The position numbers and the translations under genes are program-made. A DNA stretch of 64,000 bases, from assembly GCA_035301265.1 (NCBI GenBank), contig DATGUP010000008.1:186001-250000 (forward strand), written 5' to 3'. Below are positions 41,815 through 51,063 of the stretch, in pieces. Source of the stretch: DATGUP01 sp035301265. GTDB lineage: Bacteria; Bacillota; Bacilli; Bacillales; Amphibacillaceae. The stretch's first letter is position 1, and each line of letters opens with the position of its first letter. The notes beneath the pieces were generated by a model. That model was not told where the DNA came from and ran no database searches. It worked only from the letters and a program-made list of their open reading frames with translations.

Positions 41815-44328
41815 ATGGTTGGATTGTTGAAAAAAATATTCGGCGACGGGAATCAAAGACAGTTGAAACGACTGCAAAAAACCGTCGATCGAATTGAAGC
41901 ATTGGAACCGGAATACGAACGATTGTCTGATGCGGATTTAAAACAAAAAACAGAAGAATTTAAAAAACGCTATGCAAATGGTGAAAGTCTGGACGAGATG
42001 CTTGTTGAAGCGTACGCAACCGTCCGCGAAGCATCGAAGCGTGTATTGAATATGCGTCCGTTTCCCGTCCAGCTTCTTGGAGCTGTAGCTCTTCATCAAG
42101 GCAATATTGCAGAAATGAAAACAGGTGAGGGAAAAACGCTCGCTTCAACGATGCCTGCTTATTTGAATGCTCTGGGCGGGCAAGGTGTGCATATTATTAC
42201 GGTAAACGAATATCTCGCCGACAGAGACGCACGGGAAATGGGTGAGCTGTTTGAATTTCTCGGTTTGACGGTTGGTTTGAATATAAATAGTTTATCCAAG
42301 GAAGAAAAAAAAGAAGCATACCAATGTGATATTACGTATGGTACAAACAATGAATTCGGCTTTGACTATTTACGCGACAACATGGTGCTTTATAAGGAAC
42401 AAATGGTGCAGCGGCCGCTTAATTTTGCTATCATTGACGAAGTAGATTCGATTTTGATTGATGAAGCGCGAACACCGCTCATCATATCCGGATCAGCAAA
42501 GAAATCGGCGTCGTTGTATCAGCAAGCCAACGCTTTTGTGAAAACATTGAATAAGTCAACGGACTACACATACGATGAAAAAACAAAAGGAGTTCAACTC
42601 ACTGAAGAAGGGATTAACAAAGCCGAACGTTATTTTTCCATTGACAATTTATTCGACCTGAATCATGTGACATTAACACACCACATTAACCAAGCATTAA
42701 AAGCGCACGTATCCATGCAACGTGATACGGATTACGTCGTACAAGATGGAGAGGTCGTCATTGTCGACCAATTTACCGGCCGTCTTATGAAAGGGCGCCG
42801 TTATAGCGATGGTTTACATCAAGCCATCGAAGCGAAAGAAGGATTGCAAATTCAAAATGAAAGCATGACACTAGCTTCGATCACGTTCCAAAACTTTTTC
42901 CGGATGTATAATAAGCTAGCCGGCATGACAGGAACAGCGAAAACTGAGGAAGAGGAATTTCGCAACATTTACAACATGGAAGTCATTGCGATTCCGACAA
43001 ATAAACCCGTCATCCGTAAGGACCGACCGGATATGATATACAAAACAATGGAAGGTAAATTCCGCGCTGTTGTCAACGATATTAAAGAACGTCATAAGCG
43101 TGGTCAGCCGGTTTTGGTAGGAACTGTCGCTGTAGAAACGTCAGAAATGCTCTCTAAAATGTTAAAAAAAGCTGGTGTCCGGCATAATGTGTTAAATGCT
43201 AAAAACCACTATCGCGAGGCAGAGATCATTGAAAAAGCTGGACAACGAGGCGCTGTGACAATCGCCACGAACATGGCCGGACGCGGGACAGATATTAAGC
43301 TCGGCGAAGGTGTAAAGGAACTGGGAGGTCTAGCTGTCATCGGCACCGAACGGCATGAGTCCCGTCGGATCGATAATCAATTGCGCGGACGCTCGGGACG
43401 TCAAGGGGATCCGGGTGAGTCACAGTTTTATTTGTCGATGGAAGATGAATTGATGCGCCGTTTCGGATCGGATAATTTGTCGTCGATGATGGAACGGCTC
43501 GGGATGGATGATTCCCAACCTTTAGAAAGCAAAATGGTATCGCGAGCAGTTGAATCAGCGCAAAAACGGGTCGAAGGAAACAACTTTGATGCGCGAAAAA
43601 CTCTTTTAGCTTATGATGATGTGTTAAGAGAGCAGCGCGAGATCATCTATAAACAACGTTATGATGTTCTCAATGCTGAAGGGGATCTCAGGGAAATCAT
43701 TGAAAATATGATCGAATCATCACTCAAGCGGGTGATCAATACGCATACCCAGAGCGATGATGATGAAGAATGGAACTTAGAGGCGATTATCGAATACATC
43801 CATGGCACATTGCTTGATGTGGAAGATATATCGATAGATGATATTAAAGGTAAGGAACCAGAGGAAATATTCGATCTAGTTATGGAAAAGGTTCGAGCCC
43901 GCTACGATGAAAAAGCCGAGGAACTGTCGCCTGAGCAGATGAGCGAATTTGAGAAAGTGATTGTCCTGCGCACGGTTGATACGAAATGGATGGATCACAT
44001 CGACCAAATGGATCAACTGCGTCAAGGTATTCATTTGCGGGCATACGGACAAAATGATCCGTTACAAGAATATCAGATGGAAGGCTTTGCAATGTTTGAG
44101 GAAATGGTTGAAAACATCGAAGACGAAGTGGCTAAATATATTATGAAAGCAGAGATTCGTGACAACCTTGAGCGCCAAGCGGTCGCTAAGAATATGCAGG
44201 CTGTCTCAGGTGGTCAAGAAGCAAAACAGAAAAAACGCAAACCTTACGTCAAAAGAGAACGCATCGGCAGAAATGAGCCTTGCCCGTGTGGAAGTGGCAA
44301 AAAGTACAAACATTGCCACGGTGCCTAA
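41815..44328 (+). CDS. secA: Preprotein translocase ATPase SecA
   Basis: An 837-residue motor of the Sec pathway. Visible are Walker A MKTGEGKTLAS near residue 102, motif II in the DEVDSILIDEARTPLI segment near 207, NMAGRGTDIKLG with the second nucleotide-binding fold near 488, the helical scaffold region, and the C-terminal zinc-binding CPCGSGKKYKHCHG which contacts SecB-like partners and lipids. It acts with SecYEG at the membrane. Normal order hpf-secA-prfB. RBS GAGGTGCAAGC is upstream of the ATG. Confidence 0.98.
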   Translation: MVGLLKKIFGDGNQRQLKRLQKTVDRIEALEPEYERLSDADLKQKTEEFKKRYANGESLDEMLVEAYATVREASKRVLNMRPFPVQLLGAVALHQGNIAEMKTGEGKTLASTMPAYLNALGGQGVHIITVNEYLADRDAREMGELFEFLGLTVGLNINSLSKEEKKEAYQCDITYGTNNEFGFDYLRDNMVLYKEQMVQRPLNFAIIDEVDSILIDEARTPLIISGSAKKSASLYQQANAFVKTLNKSTDYTYDEKTKGVQLTEEGINKAERYFSIDNLFDLNHVTLTHHINQALKAHVSMQRDTDYVVQDGEVVIVDQFTGRLMKGRRYSDGLHQAIEAKEGLQIQNESMTLASITFQNFFRMYNKLAGMTGTAKTEEEEFRNIYNMEVIAIPTNKPVIRKDRPDMIYKTMEGKFRAVVNDIKERHKRGQPVLVGTVAVETSEMLSKMLKKAGVRHNVLNAKNHYREAEIIEKAGQRGAVTIATNMAGRGTDIKLGEGVKELGGLAVIGTERHESRRIDNQLRGRSGRQGDPGESQFYLSMEDELMRRFGSDNLSSMMERLGMDDSQPLESKMVSRAVESAQKRVEGNNFDARKTLLAYDDVLREQREIIYKQRYDVLNAEGDLREIIENMIESSLKRVINTHTQSDDDEEWNLEAIIEYIHGTLLDVEDISIDDIKGKEPEEIFDLVMEKVRARYDEKAEELSPEQMSEFEKVIVLRTVDTKWMDHIDQMDQLRQGIHLRAYGQNDPLQEYQMEGFAMFEEMVENIEDEVAKYIMKAEIRDNLERQAVAKNMQAVSGGQEAKQKKRKPYVKRERIGRNEPCPCGSGKKYKHCHGA

Positions 44329-44381
44329 CACGGGTTTAACCGAATGAGCAATAAGAAAAAAATTAATATGAGGTGAACTAC

Positions 44382-45483
44382 ATGGAACTTACGGAAATTC
44401 GCCATGAACTCGATCAAATGACGAAAATTATTACAAAATTTAGGGGGTCTCTTTGACCTCGCTGCTAAAAAGAAACGTATCGAAGAATTGGAGCTGAACA
44501 TGACGGCACCAGGATTTTGGGATGATCCAAACAATGCGCAGAAGGTGATTGATGAAGTTAATGATCTCAAAGCGACGGTCAATGGCTTTGAAGCATTGCA
44601 CGAACGTTTGGAAAATCTCGAAGTTTCCTACGAGCTTGTGAAAGAAGAAAATGATGAAGAATTGTATAGCGAACTGGAAGAAGAGCTCACAACATTAGCC
44701 AACGACATCGACCAGTTTGAAGTGCAAATGATGCTTAATGAACCGTACGATGCCAACAATGCACTTTTGGAATTACACCCAGGTGCCGGTGGGACAGAGT
44801 CACAGGATTGGGCGAGCATTCTGTTGCGCATGTATCAACGCTGGGCAGAACGAAAAGGTTTTACGATCGAAACCCTCGATTATTTACCCGGCGATGAAGC
44901 AGGTGTGAAAAGTGTAACGCTCTTAATCAAAGGCCATAATGCTTACGGTCTTTTAAAAGCAGAAAAAGGAATACACCGTCTCGTTCGCATTTCTCCATTT
45001 GATTCATCCGGGAGGCGCCACACGTCATTTGTATCCTGTGATGTACTTCCAGAGATATCCGATGATGTTGATATCGAGGTTAAGCCCGAGGATGTACGAG
45101 TTGATACGTATCGGGCGAGTGGTGCAGGTGGACAGCATGTTAACAAAACCGATTCAGCAGTGCGCATGACGCATATACCAACCAACATCATTGTGACATG
45201 CCAGTCTGAACGCTCGCAGCTTAAAAACCGAGAAATCGCGATGAAAATGCTTAAGGCAAAGCTGTATCAGCGAGAAATGGAGCGAAAGGAACAAGAACTA
45301 GCCGAATTGCGTGGTGAGCAGGCGGAAATCGGCTGGGGGAACCAAATCCGCTCTTATGTATTTCATCCATATACAATGGTAAAAGACCATCGTACGAATG
45401 TGGAAGTCGGTAATGCTCAAAGCGTCATTGATGGTGATCTGGATCGATTTATCGAAGCTTACTTACGCTCGCAAATCGATTGA
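44382..45483 (+). CDS. prfB: Peptide chain release factor 2, with programmed +1 frameshift
   Basis: The gene starts with ATG 44382 (AGGTGA upstream). After 24 codons the frame meets TGA at 44454-44456 within AGGGGG-TCT-CTT-TGA-C, the canonical RF2 recoding site with internal Shine-Dalgarno. A +1 slip at CTT skips T44454, and the frame continues from GAC 44455 to TGA 45481, giving 366 residues. Domain 2 has the stop-codon reading SPF motif (ISPFDSSGRRHTSFVS), and GAGGQHVNKTDSAVR carries the GGQ loop. RF2 ends translation at UGA and UAA; low RF2 favours the slip. Confidence 0.98.
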
Positions 45484-45488
45484 TTTTC

Positions 45489-45504
45489 TGTGATTTATGT
45501 CACA
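45489..45504. promoter_or_regulatory. TGTGA-N6-TCACA palindrome
   Basis: TGTGATTTATGTCACA, flanked by C and G, fits the Fnr/Crp-type consensus perfectly. It begins 6 nt after the prfB stop and is 176 bp before cccB. It could instead be a 6-bp RNA stem. Confidence 0.4.
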
Positions 45505-45549
45505 GATACAGGCTAGGAGATAAGTTTCATTAATTTGACACAAATTACC

Positions 45550-45615
45550 AAAACCCTTTACCACACGCGGTTTGTCGCTTTTATAGCATCATGAAAATGA
45601 GTGGGTAAGGGTTTT
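45550..45615 (+). terminator. Possible prfB terminator
   Basis: AAAACCCTTTACC pairs imperfectly with GGGTAAGGGTTTT across a long loop (about 38 nt); a short T-run closes it. Confidence 0.4.
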
Positions 45616-45680
45616 AAAACGTATAGAATAGGTTATACTAGATGTGACACGATATTACACTAGTAAGGGGGATTTTTAGT

Positions 45681-46016
45681 ATGAAGAAGTGGCTCTTAAC
45701 GGCTCTTTTCGGTGTCGTTCTCACGCTCGGCGCCTGTGGTGGCGGGGGCGATGATGCAGCGGATAATGGAGATAACGGCGATGCAGGTGCTACGGATAAT
45801 GCAGCTGCAGAAGAAGTATACAAAGACAATTGCGCAAGCTGTCATGGTGCTGATTTGTCCGGTGGAGCAGGTCCTGACCTGACAAGCGTTGGCGCCGATT
45901 ATTCTAAAGATGAAATCGTCGATATCATTCAAAATGGTAAAGGGCAAATGCCAGCTCAAAACTTATCGGATGATGATGCTGATTTAATTGCTGGCTGGCT
46001 CGCTGAGAAGCAATAA
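45681..46016 (+). CDS. cccB: Cytochrome c551 lipoprotein
   Basis: A 111-residue membrane-anchored cytochrome c. The signal MKKWLLTALFGVVLTLGAC has a lipobox with the lipidated Cys19. A low-complexity acidic Gly/Asp/Asn/Ala linker (about 20-42) tethers the heme domain. Heme c is bound by C-A-S-C-H (near 51-55) with Met in KGQMPAQ as the sixth ligand. It shuttles electrons outside the membrane, probably to a cytochrome c oxidase. TATACT at 45634-45639 is a candidate -10. Position after prfB matches B. subtilis. Confidence 0.94.
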   Translation: MKKWLLTALFGVVLTLGACGGGGDDAADNGDNGDAGATDNAAAEEVYKDNCASCHGADLSGGAGPDLTSVGADYSKDEIVDIIQNGKGQMPAQNLSDDDADLIAGWLAEKQ

Positions 46017-46026
46017 ATGTTTAAAA

Positions 46027-46064
46027 AAGCTTGATCCTTATCAATAACGGGATCAAGCTTTATT
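46027..46064 (+). terminator. First terminator after cccB
   Basis: A perfect 11-bp stem AAGCTTGATCC/GGATCAAGCTT with a 12-nt loop, followed by TATT. Confidence 0.75.
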
Positions 46065-46090
46065 ACATAACTTCAAATGCAAATTCGTCG

Positions 46091-46113
46091 CTCGTCTATT
46101 GGCGAGTTTTTTT
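46091..46113 (+). terminator. Second terminator after cccB
   Basis: CTCGTC pairs with GGCGAG (one G-T), loop TATT, followed by seven T. Confidence 0.75.
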
Positions 46114-46328
46114 ATTTGTATTACTATATCCGATGAAGACTGAATAGTCAAAAATCCGTATGGTATTGAAACATAAATGTAATGATTTTATGTCTAAAAA
46201 TTATGTTGAAAGATGTTATAATGTATAAGAATTACTCTTTAGGTCCGTTTTGTAACGAATTTTAACGGTTATTTTGTCAGAATCGACACTATGAAACAAT
46301 AGCTAAAACTGATAAAGGTGATACGATC

Positions 46329-47015
46329 ATGATTTTAATGAAAGATGTATATAAAACATATCCAAACGGTGTGACCGCTTTGAGTAATATAAATGTTGAC
46401 ATACAACAAGGTGAGTTCGTTTACATAGTTGGCCCAAGCGGGGCAGGGAAATCCACTTTAATAAAATTGATTTACCGCGAAGAGAAACCTACAAATGGAA
46501 CGATTGTTATCAATGAAAAAGATCTAGCTAATTTGAAAGAAAAACACATTCCTTTTTTGCGTCGGGATATCGGTGTTGTTTTCCAAGATTTCAAGCTTCT
46601 TTCCAAACTATCGGTCTATGAAAATGTTGCCTTTGCGTTAGAAGTGCTTGAAGAATCGCCGCGCAATATTCGCAACCGCGTTACGGAAGTGCTTGAGCTA
46701 GTCGGTTTAAAGAATAAAGCACGCTCGATACCGGATGAGCTTTCCGGTGGAGAGCAGCAACGCGTTTCCATAGCACGGGCGATCGTTAATCATCCAAGAA
46801 TCGTCATTGCAGACGAACCAACGGGAAACTTGGATCCAGACACGTCCTGGGGCATCATGCGCACGTTGGAAACTATTAACGACAGGGGTACAACCGTTAT
46901 TATGGCAACGCATAGTAAAGAAATAGTCAACACGATAAAAAAGCGCGTTATAGCGATTGCTGATGGAAAGATTGTACGCGATGAATCCCGGGGTGAATAC
47001 GGCTATGAAATTTAG
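46329..47015 (+). CDS. ftsE: Cell division ATP-binding protein FtsE
   Basis: A 228-residue ABC ATPase with Walker A GPSGAGKST near 36, Q-loop GVVFQDFKLL, signature LSGGEQQRVSIAR and Walker B VIADEPTGNLDPDTSW, and the H-loop in MATHSKEIV. With FtsX it couples ATP use to activation of a cell wall hydrolase; in B. subtilis FtsEX acts on CwlO and also matters for sporulation timing. Overlaps ftsX by 11 nt. Confidence 0.97.
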   Translation: MILMKDVYKTYPNGVTALSNINVDIQQGEFVYIVGPSGAGKSTLIKLIYREEKPTNGTIVINEKDLANLKEKHIPFLRRDIGVVFQDFKLLSKLSVYENVAFALEVLEESPRNIRNRVTEVLELVGLKNKARSIPDELSGGEQQRVSIARAIVNHPRIVIADEPTGNLDPDTSWGIMRTLETINDRGTTVIMATHSKEIVNTIKKRVIAIADGKIVRDESRGEYGYEI

Positions 47016-47898
47016 AACGATGCGCAGACATATTCGAGAAGGGAGTAAAAATATTTTACGCAATGGTTGGATGTCCATTGCTTCTATTGGGGCGGTAACG
47101 ACGACATTAATTCTCGTCGGTGCCTTTCTCATACTCATACTCAATTTGAACCAAGTAGCGGATAACCTCGAAAAAGATGTGGAAATAAATGCATTGATTG
47201 AACCTACGGCAGATGCTAGCGAGATTAAAACGTTAGGTAGAGAAATTGAACAGTTAGCCAATGTTGCAAATATCACCTTTTCCTCTAAAGATGAGGAACT
47301 AGAAAAATTGATCGATAGTATGGGAGAAAAAGGGGAGTCTTGGGAATTGTTTGAGCAGGACAACCCTTTGAATCATACATACATCATCAAGCCGAAAGAT
47401 CCCGATCGAACGCCGGAGTTAGCTAAAAAAATCGCCGCCTTTGATTATGTCGAGGAAGTCAATTACGGTGAAGAAGTTGTAGAAAAACTGCTTCGCTTTA
47501 ATTTTTACGCCCGAAGCATCGGTCTTGTTTTGATTGTCGGTCTCGTTTTAACCGCCATATTCCTCATCTCCAACACGATTAAATTAACGATCATGGCACG
47601 GAGCGAGGAGATTGGCATTATGAAATTGGTCGGGGCAACGAATGGGTTTATTCGGTGGCCGTTTTTCATTGAAGGGATGTTGCTCGGGATGCTTGGATCG
47701 ATTGTTCCGATCACTGCCATTTTAGGTGGTTATTATTATATTGAACAAGCTATCGGCGAGCAAACGTCGTATAGTTTTATTGACGTTTTACCGTATAATC
47801 CATTTGCATGGCTACTCTCGCTGTTTATTCTAATTATCGGTGCCTTTATCGGCATATGGGGAAGCGTGATGAGTGTCCGCAAGTTCTTAAAAGTATAA
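47005..47898 (+). CDS. ftsX: Cell division membrane protein FtsX
   Basis: A 297-residue membrane protein: cytoplasmic start (RTMRRHIREGSKNILRNGWM), first helix near 28-50, a large extracellular domain (about 55-165) that contacts the hydrolase, and three more helices in the FtsX domain (with IGIMKLVGATNGFIRWPF). ATG 47005 is chosen because it overlaps the ftsE stop; the frame is open back to 46957 without reason to start there. Its likely target is the coiled-coil M23 protein encoded next. Confidence 0.96.
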   Translation: MKFRTMRRHIREGSKNILRNGWMSIASIGAVTTTLILVGAFLILILNLNQVADNLEKDVEINALIEPTADASEIKTLGREIEQLANVANITFSSKDEELEKLIDSMGEKGESWELFEQDNPLNHTYIIKPKDPDRTPELAKKIAAFDYVEEVNYGEEVVEKLLRFNFYARSIGLVLIVGLVLTAIFLISNTIKLTIMARSEEIGIMKLVGATNGFIRWPFFIEGMLLGMLGSIVPITAILGGYYYIEQAIGEQTSYSFIDVLPYNPFAWLLSLFILIIGAFIGIWGSVMSVRKFLKV

Positions 47899-47927
47899 AC
47901 AAAGTTGAAATGGGAGGAGAAACAGAC

Positions 47928-49313
47928 GTGAAAAAAACATGGATCTTTGCCGTTATGGCTGTTCTATTTACAAGTACAAGCTTTGCCCCATGGCAAGATG
48001 TTAAGGCAGAATCGGTTGATGATCTCGATAAAAAAATCGCCGATTTGAAGGAAGAACAAAATGAATTAAAAAACAAAGAAGACAAAGTGACCGAGAAGAA
48101 AAATAAAACTGAAGAGAAAATAAACAAAAACTTAAATGAACAAGATAAAGTTGAATCAGAGATTAATAAAATTGACAAGGAGCTGGAAAAAACACAGACC
48201 GCAATCAGTGAAAAGGAAGAGGATATCAATGCAACGAATGCAAAAATTCATGAGCTAGAAGGTCATATTCATAAATTGCAACAGGAAATCGAACAATTAA
48301 AAGCCGAAATTAACGATTTACAAGAACGAATCCAAGAGCGCGATGCATTGCTAAAGGACAGGCTTCGTTCCATCCAAAAATCCGGCGGTTCAATCAAATA
48401 CCTCGAAGTGTTGTTTGGGTCTCAAAGCTTTGGTGATTTTATCAGCCGGATAACCGGCGTAAACACAATTATGGATCAAGATAAGTCGATTATGGAGAAG
48501 CAGAAAGCTGACAAAAAGAAATTGGAAAATAAGAAAGCATCGGTTGCTGAGAAAAAAACAGAAGTAGAAAACAACAAAAAGGAAGTAGAAGCTAAAAAAG
48601 CTGATTTAGAAAGTCAGAAGCAAGAACTCAAATCACTTGAAAGCCAGCTCGAAGACCAAGTAGCGGAGAAAGAACAACTTCTAGGAGAGTTAGAGGAAGA
48701 GCAAGAGGCGCTTGAAGATCATAAAATGAGTTTGGAAGAAGAACAACGAGTGTTAAAAGAGCAGGCGTCTATTATAGAACAGGCGAAGAAAGAGGCGGCA
48801 AAAAAGAAAAAGAATAAACAAACGCAACGACCTAAAGGAAAGAAACAATTCAGCTCTAATCCCGGCGGTTCATCCAATGGCGGGGGAAGTGGAGACTCTG
48901 GAGAAGTAAATGATAACGACAGTGCCATTTTTAATTGGCCGACAAATGGAGAGATTTCATCTGGATATGGTTACAGAGACTTAGACGGCGGAGATAAGCA
49001 CTACGGAATAGATATTGCCGCACCAGGAGGCACACCAGTATATGCAGCGGCTTCGGGTGTTGTCACTATAGCCAAATATTCGAGCTCATATGGAAACGTT
49101 GTTTTCATATACCATCCGCAGTATGATAAAACAACGGTATACGCCCATATGTCTAATTATTCCGTGAGCCCTGGATCGAACGTTAGTGACGGGCAGCAAA
49201 TCGGTGCGGTCGGTAATACAGGACATTCATACGGAAATCATTTGCATTTTGAAGTCCATAACGGAGAATGGAAACAACATAATGGAATTGATCCAATGCC
49301 ATATCTTCCATAA
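47928..49313 (+). CDS. Secreted coiled-coil M23 peptidoglycan hydrolase (FtsEX-linked, EnvC/PcsB-like layout)
   Basis: A 461-residue exported protein. Signal peptide (MKKTWIFAVMAVLFTSTSFA, cleavage near residues 26-31), a long coiled coil in two arms (about 30-145 and 180-315) with the hinge LKDRLRSIQKSGGSIKYLEV, a Gly/Ser linker, and a LytM/M23 endopeptidase domain with both metal motifs intact (HYGIDIA and HLHFEVH). Unlike E. coli EnvC, the zinc ligands are kept, so it should cut peptide cross-links itself. GTG 47928 follows GGGAGGAG by 8 nt. Position right after ftsX suggests it is the partner activated by FtsEX (inference). Confidence 0.92.
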   Translation: MKKTWIFAVMAVLFTSTSFAPWQDVKAESVDDLDKKIADLKEEQNELKNKEDKVTEKKNKTEEKINKNLNEQDKVESEINKIDKELEKTQTAISEKEEDINATNAKIHELEGHIHKLQQEIEQLKAEINDLQERIQERDALLKDRLRSIQKSGGSIKYLEVLFGSQSFGDFISRITGVNTIMDQDKSIMEKQKADKKKLENKKASVAEKKTEVENNKKEVEAKKADLESQKQELKSLESQLEDQVAEKEQLLGELEEEQEALEDHKMSLEEEQRVLKEQASIIEQAKKEAAKKKKNKQTQRPKGKKQFSSNPGGSSNGGGSGDSGEVNDNDSAIFNWPTNGEISSGYGYRDLDGGDKHYGIDIAAPGGTPVYAAASGVVTIAKYSSSYGNVVFIYHPQYDKTTVYAHMSNYSVSPGSNVSDGQQIGAVGNTGHSYGNHLHFEVHNGEWKQHNGIDPMPYLP

Positions 49314-49319
49314 TTAAAA

Positions 49320-49351
49320 AAAGGCATCGCACATTTATGTGTGATGCCTTT
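49320..49351 (+). terminator. Terminator after the M23 gene
   Basis: AAGGCATCGCACA pairs with TGTGTGATGCCTT (one G-T), loop TTTA. Confidence 0.8.
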
Positions 49352-49475
49352 ATCTATATTGTCAATTTGATTTCTAAAACGGATATTTTGCCGTATAATG
49401 AATAAGAGACTGCTTTGTGTTAAGAGCCGAACTCGGCATTAGCTACATAGGGTGTTAATAAAGCGGGGTGATGAG

Positions 49476-50930
49476 ATGAAATTAAGAAAGCTTCATATCG
49501 CCATGCTACTGGCCGCGGCATTAGTGGTCGGTTGTCTTGGTGGTTTGGTCGGTCTCAAGTTAGGACAGGCTATCGATGATTCTAAGTCCGATGAGAAAAA
49601 TGCAGACGTTCCTTTGCAGCAGAATCTGTTGGAGCCTAAGCAAATGAATAAAATCTCCCAAACGTACGGGTTGATTAAAGAAAATTACTTAGAGGATGTG
49701 GATGATGAAGAATTAATCGAAGGGGCTATCCAAGGCATGCTGCAAACGTTGGAGGATCCGTTTAGCTCATATATGGATGCGGAAACGATGGAGCAATTCA
49801 ACGAGCAGATCGAGTCTTCTTTTGAGGGGATAGGCGCTGAAGTGAGTATGGTCAATGGAGTCGTGACGATTGTATCCCCCATTAAAGACTCGCCGGCAGA
49901 AGAAGCCGGATTACGACCAAATGATCAAATATTAAGTGTTGATAATGAAAGCGTCGCAGGTCTGGATTTACAAGAAGCTGTCGATAAAATCCGCGGAAAG
50001 CGGGGTTCAGAAGTAGATTTAGAGATCAAGCGCCCCGGTGTATCCGAGCCGTTTACCGTGACATTGGTACGCGAGGAAATTCCTGTGGAAACCGTTTATG
50101 CCGATGTACATGCGGATGGGAAACGAAAAACAGGTATTCTGGAAATAACGTCCTTTTCTGAGCAAACCGCTGAGGAATTTTCTAAACAGCTAGAGAAACT
50201 GGAAAAGAAAGGAATCGATGGCCTTATCATTGATGTTCGTGGAAATCCCGGCGGTGTCTTAGAGACGGTTGAAGATGTGCTTAAACAATTCATCCCGAAA
50301 GACATGCCATATATCCAGATTGCAAATAAGCAAGGTCATAAAACACCTTATTATTCCGATTTGCAAGAGAAAAAAGATTACCCGATTAGTGTTTTGATCG
50401 ATGAAGGAAGTGCGTCGGCCTCGGAAATTTTAGCCGTGGCAATGAAAGAGGCTGGCTATGATGTCGTCGGACGGACGAGTTTTGGTAAAGGAACGGTGCA
50501 GCAAGCGATACCGATTGACGAGGATGGTAGTTCCATCAAGATGACCTTTTATAAATGGCTTTCGCCTAAAGGCAATTGGATTAATGAAAAAGGCGTAGAA
50601 CCGACGATCGAAGTTGATCAGCCGGAGTATTATTATACGACGCCGGCCGATATTGAGGAACCATTGGTTTATGACGATACAGGTGATCGAGTAAAAAACA
50701 TTCAAGTGATGCTCGATGGACTCGGATACGATACCGAAAGGACCGATGGCTATTTTAACCGCGCGACCGAAGAAGCGGTTAAAGCGTTCCAATCCGAGCA
50801 TGATCTGGAAGTAACAGGAGAAGTCGATGCTAAAACAGCCGGTTTAATCGAGTCAAAAGTGATTGAAAAAGTTCGCAACGGGGATGATGACCGGCAAATG
50901 GAAAAAGCGTTGGAAGCATTGTACCATTAG
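49476..50930 (+). CDS. ctpB: C-terminal processing serine protease CtpB (S41)
   Basis: A 484-residue exported protease: N-terminal membrane anchor (IAMLLAAALVVGCLGGLVGL), PDZ domain (about 95-185, with GIGAEV and SPAEEAGLRPNDQIL), S41 domain with GSASASEILAVAM (catalytic Ser) and GKGTVQ (catalytic Lys), and a C-terminal peptidoglycan-binding domain (about 405-460, NIQVMLDGLGYDTERTDGYF). In B. subtilis CtpB cleaves SpoIVFA to trigger sigma-K. VVGC in the anchor fits a lipobox, so lipidation is possible. ATG 49476 follows GGGGTGATGAG. Confidence 0.94.
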   Translation: MKLRKLHIAMLLAAALVVGCLGGLVGLKLGQAIDDSKSDEKNADVPLQQNLLEPKQMNKISQTYGLIKENYLEDVDDEELIEGAIQGMLQTLEDPFSSYMDAETMEQFNEQIESSFEGIGAEVSMVNGVVTIVSPIKDSPAEEAGLRPNDQILSVDNESVAGLDLQEAVDKIRGKRGSEVDLEIKRPGVSEPFTVTLVREEIPVETVYADVHADGKRKTGILEITSFSEQTAEEFSKQLEKLEKKGIDGLIIDVRGNPGGVLETVEDVLKQFIPKDMPYIQIANKQGHKTPYYSDLQEKKDYPISVLIDEGSASASEILAVAMKEAGYDVVGRTSFGKGTVQQAIPIDEDGSSIKMTFYKWLSPKGNWINEKGVEPTIEVDQPEYYYTTPADIEEPLVYDDTGDRVKNIQVMLDGLGYDTERTDGYFNRATEEAVKAFQSEHDLEVTGEVDAKTAGLIESKVIEKVRNGDDDRQMEKALEALYH

Positions 50931-50940
50931 TCAGACAAGA

Positions 50941-50967
50941 GATCCGCGGATAAATCGGCCGCGGATC
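50941..50967. terminator. Stem-loop after ctpB
   Basis: Perfect 9-bp stem GATCCGCGG/CCGCGGATC with a 9-nt loop, then GATTTAT; weak T-run. Confidence 0.55.
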
Positions 50968-51063
50968 GATTTATATGAAGCGAATCGGTTTAGCGACTAA
51001 AAGAAGGAGATATTCGACAAATGTCGTATATATTTATTTGATAGCTATGTTAAGAAGGTGATC

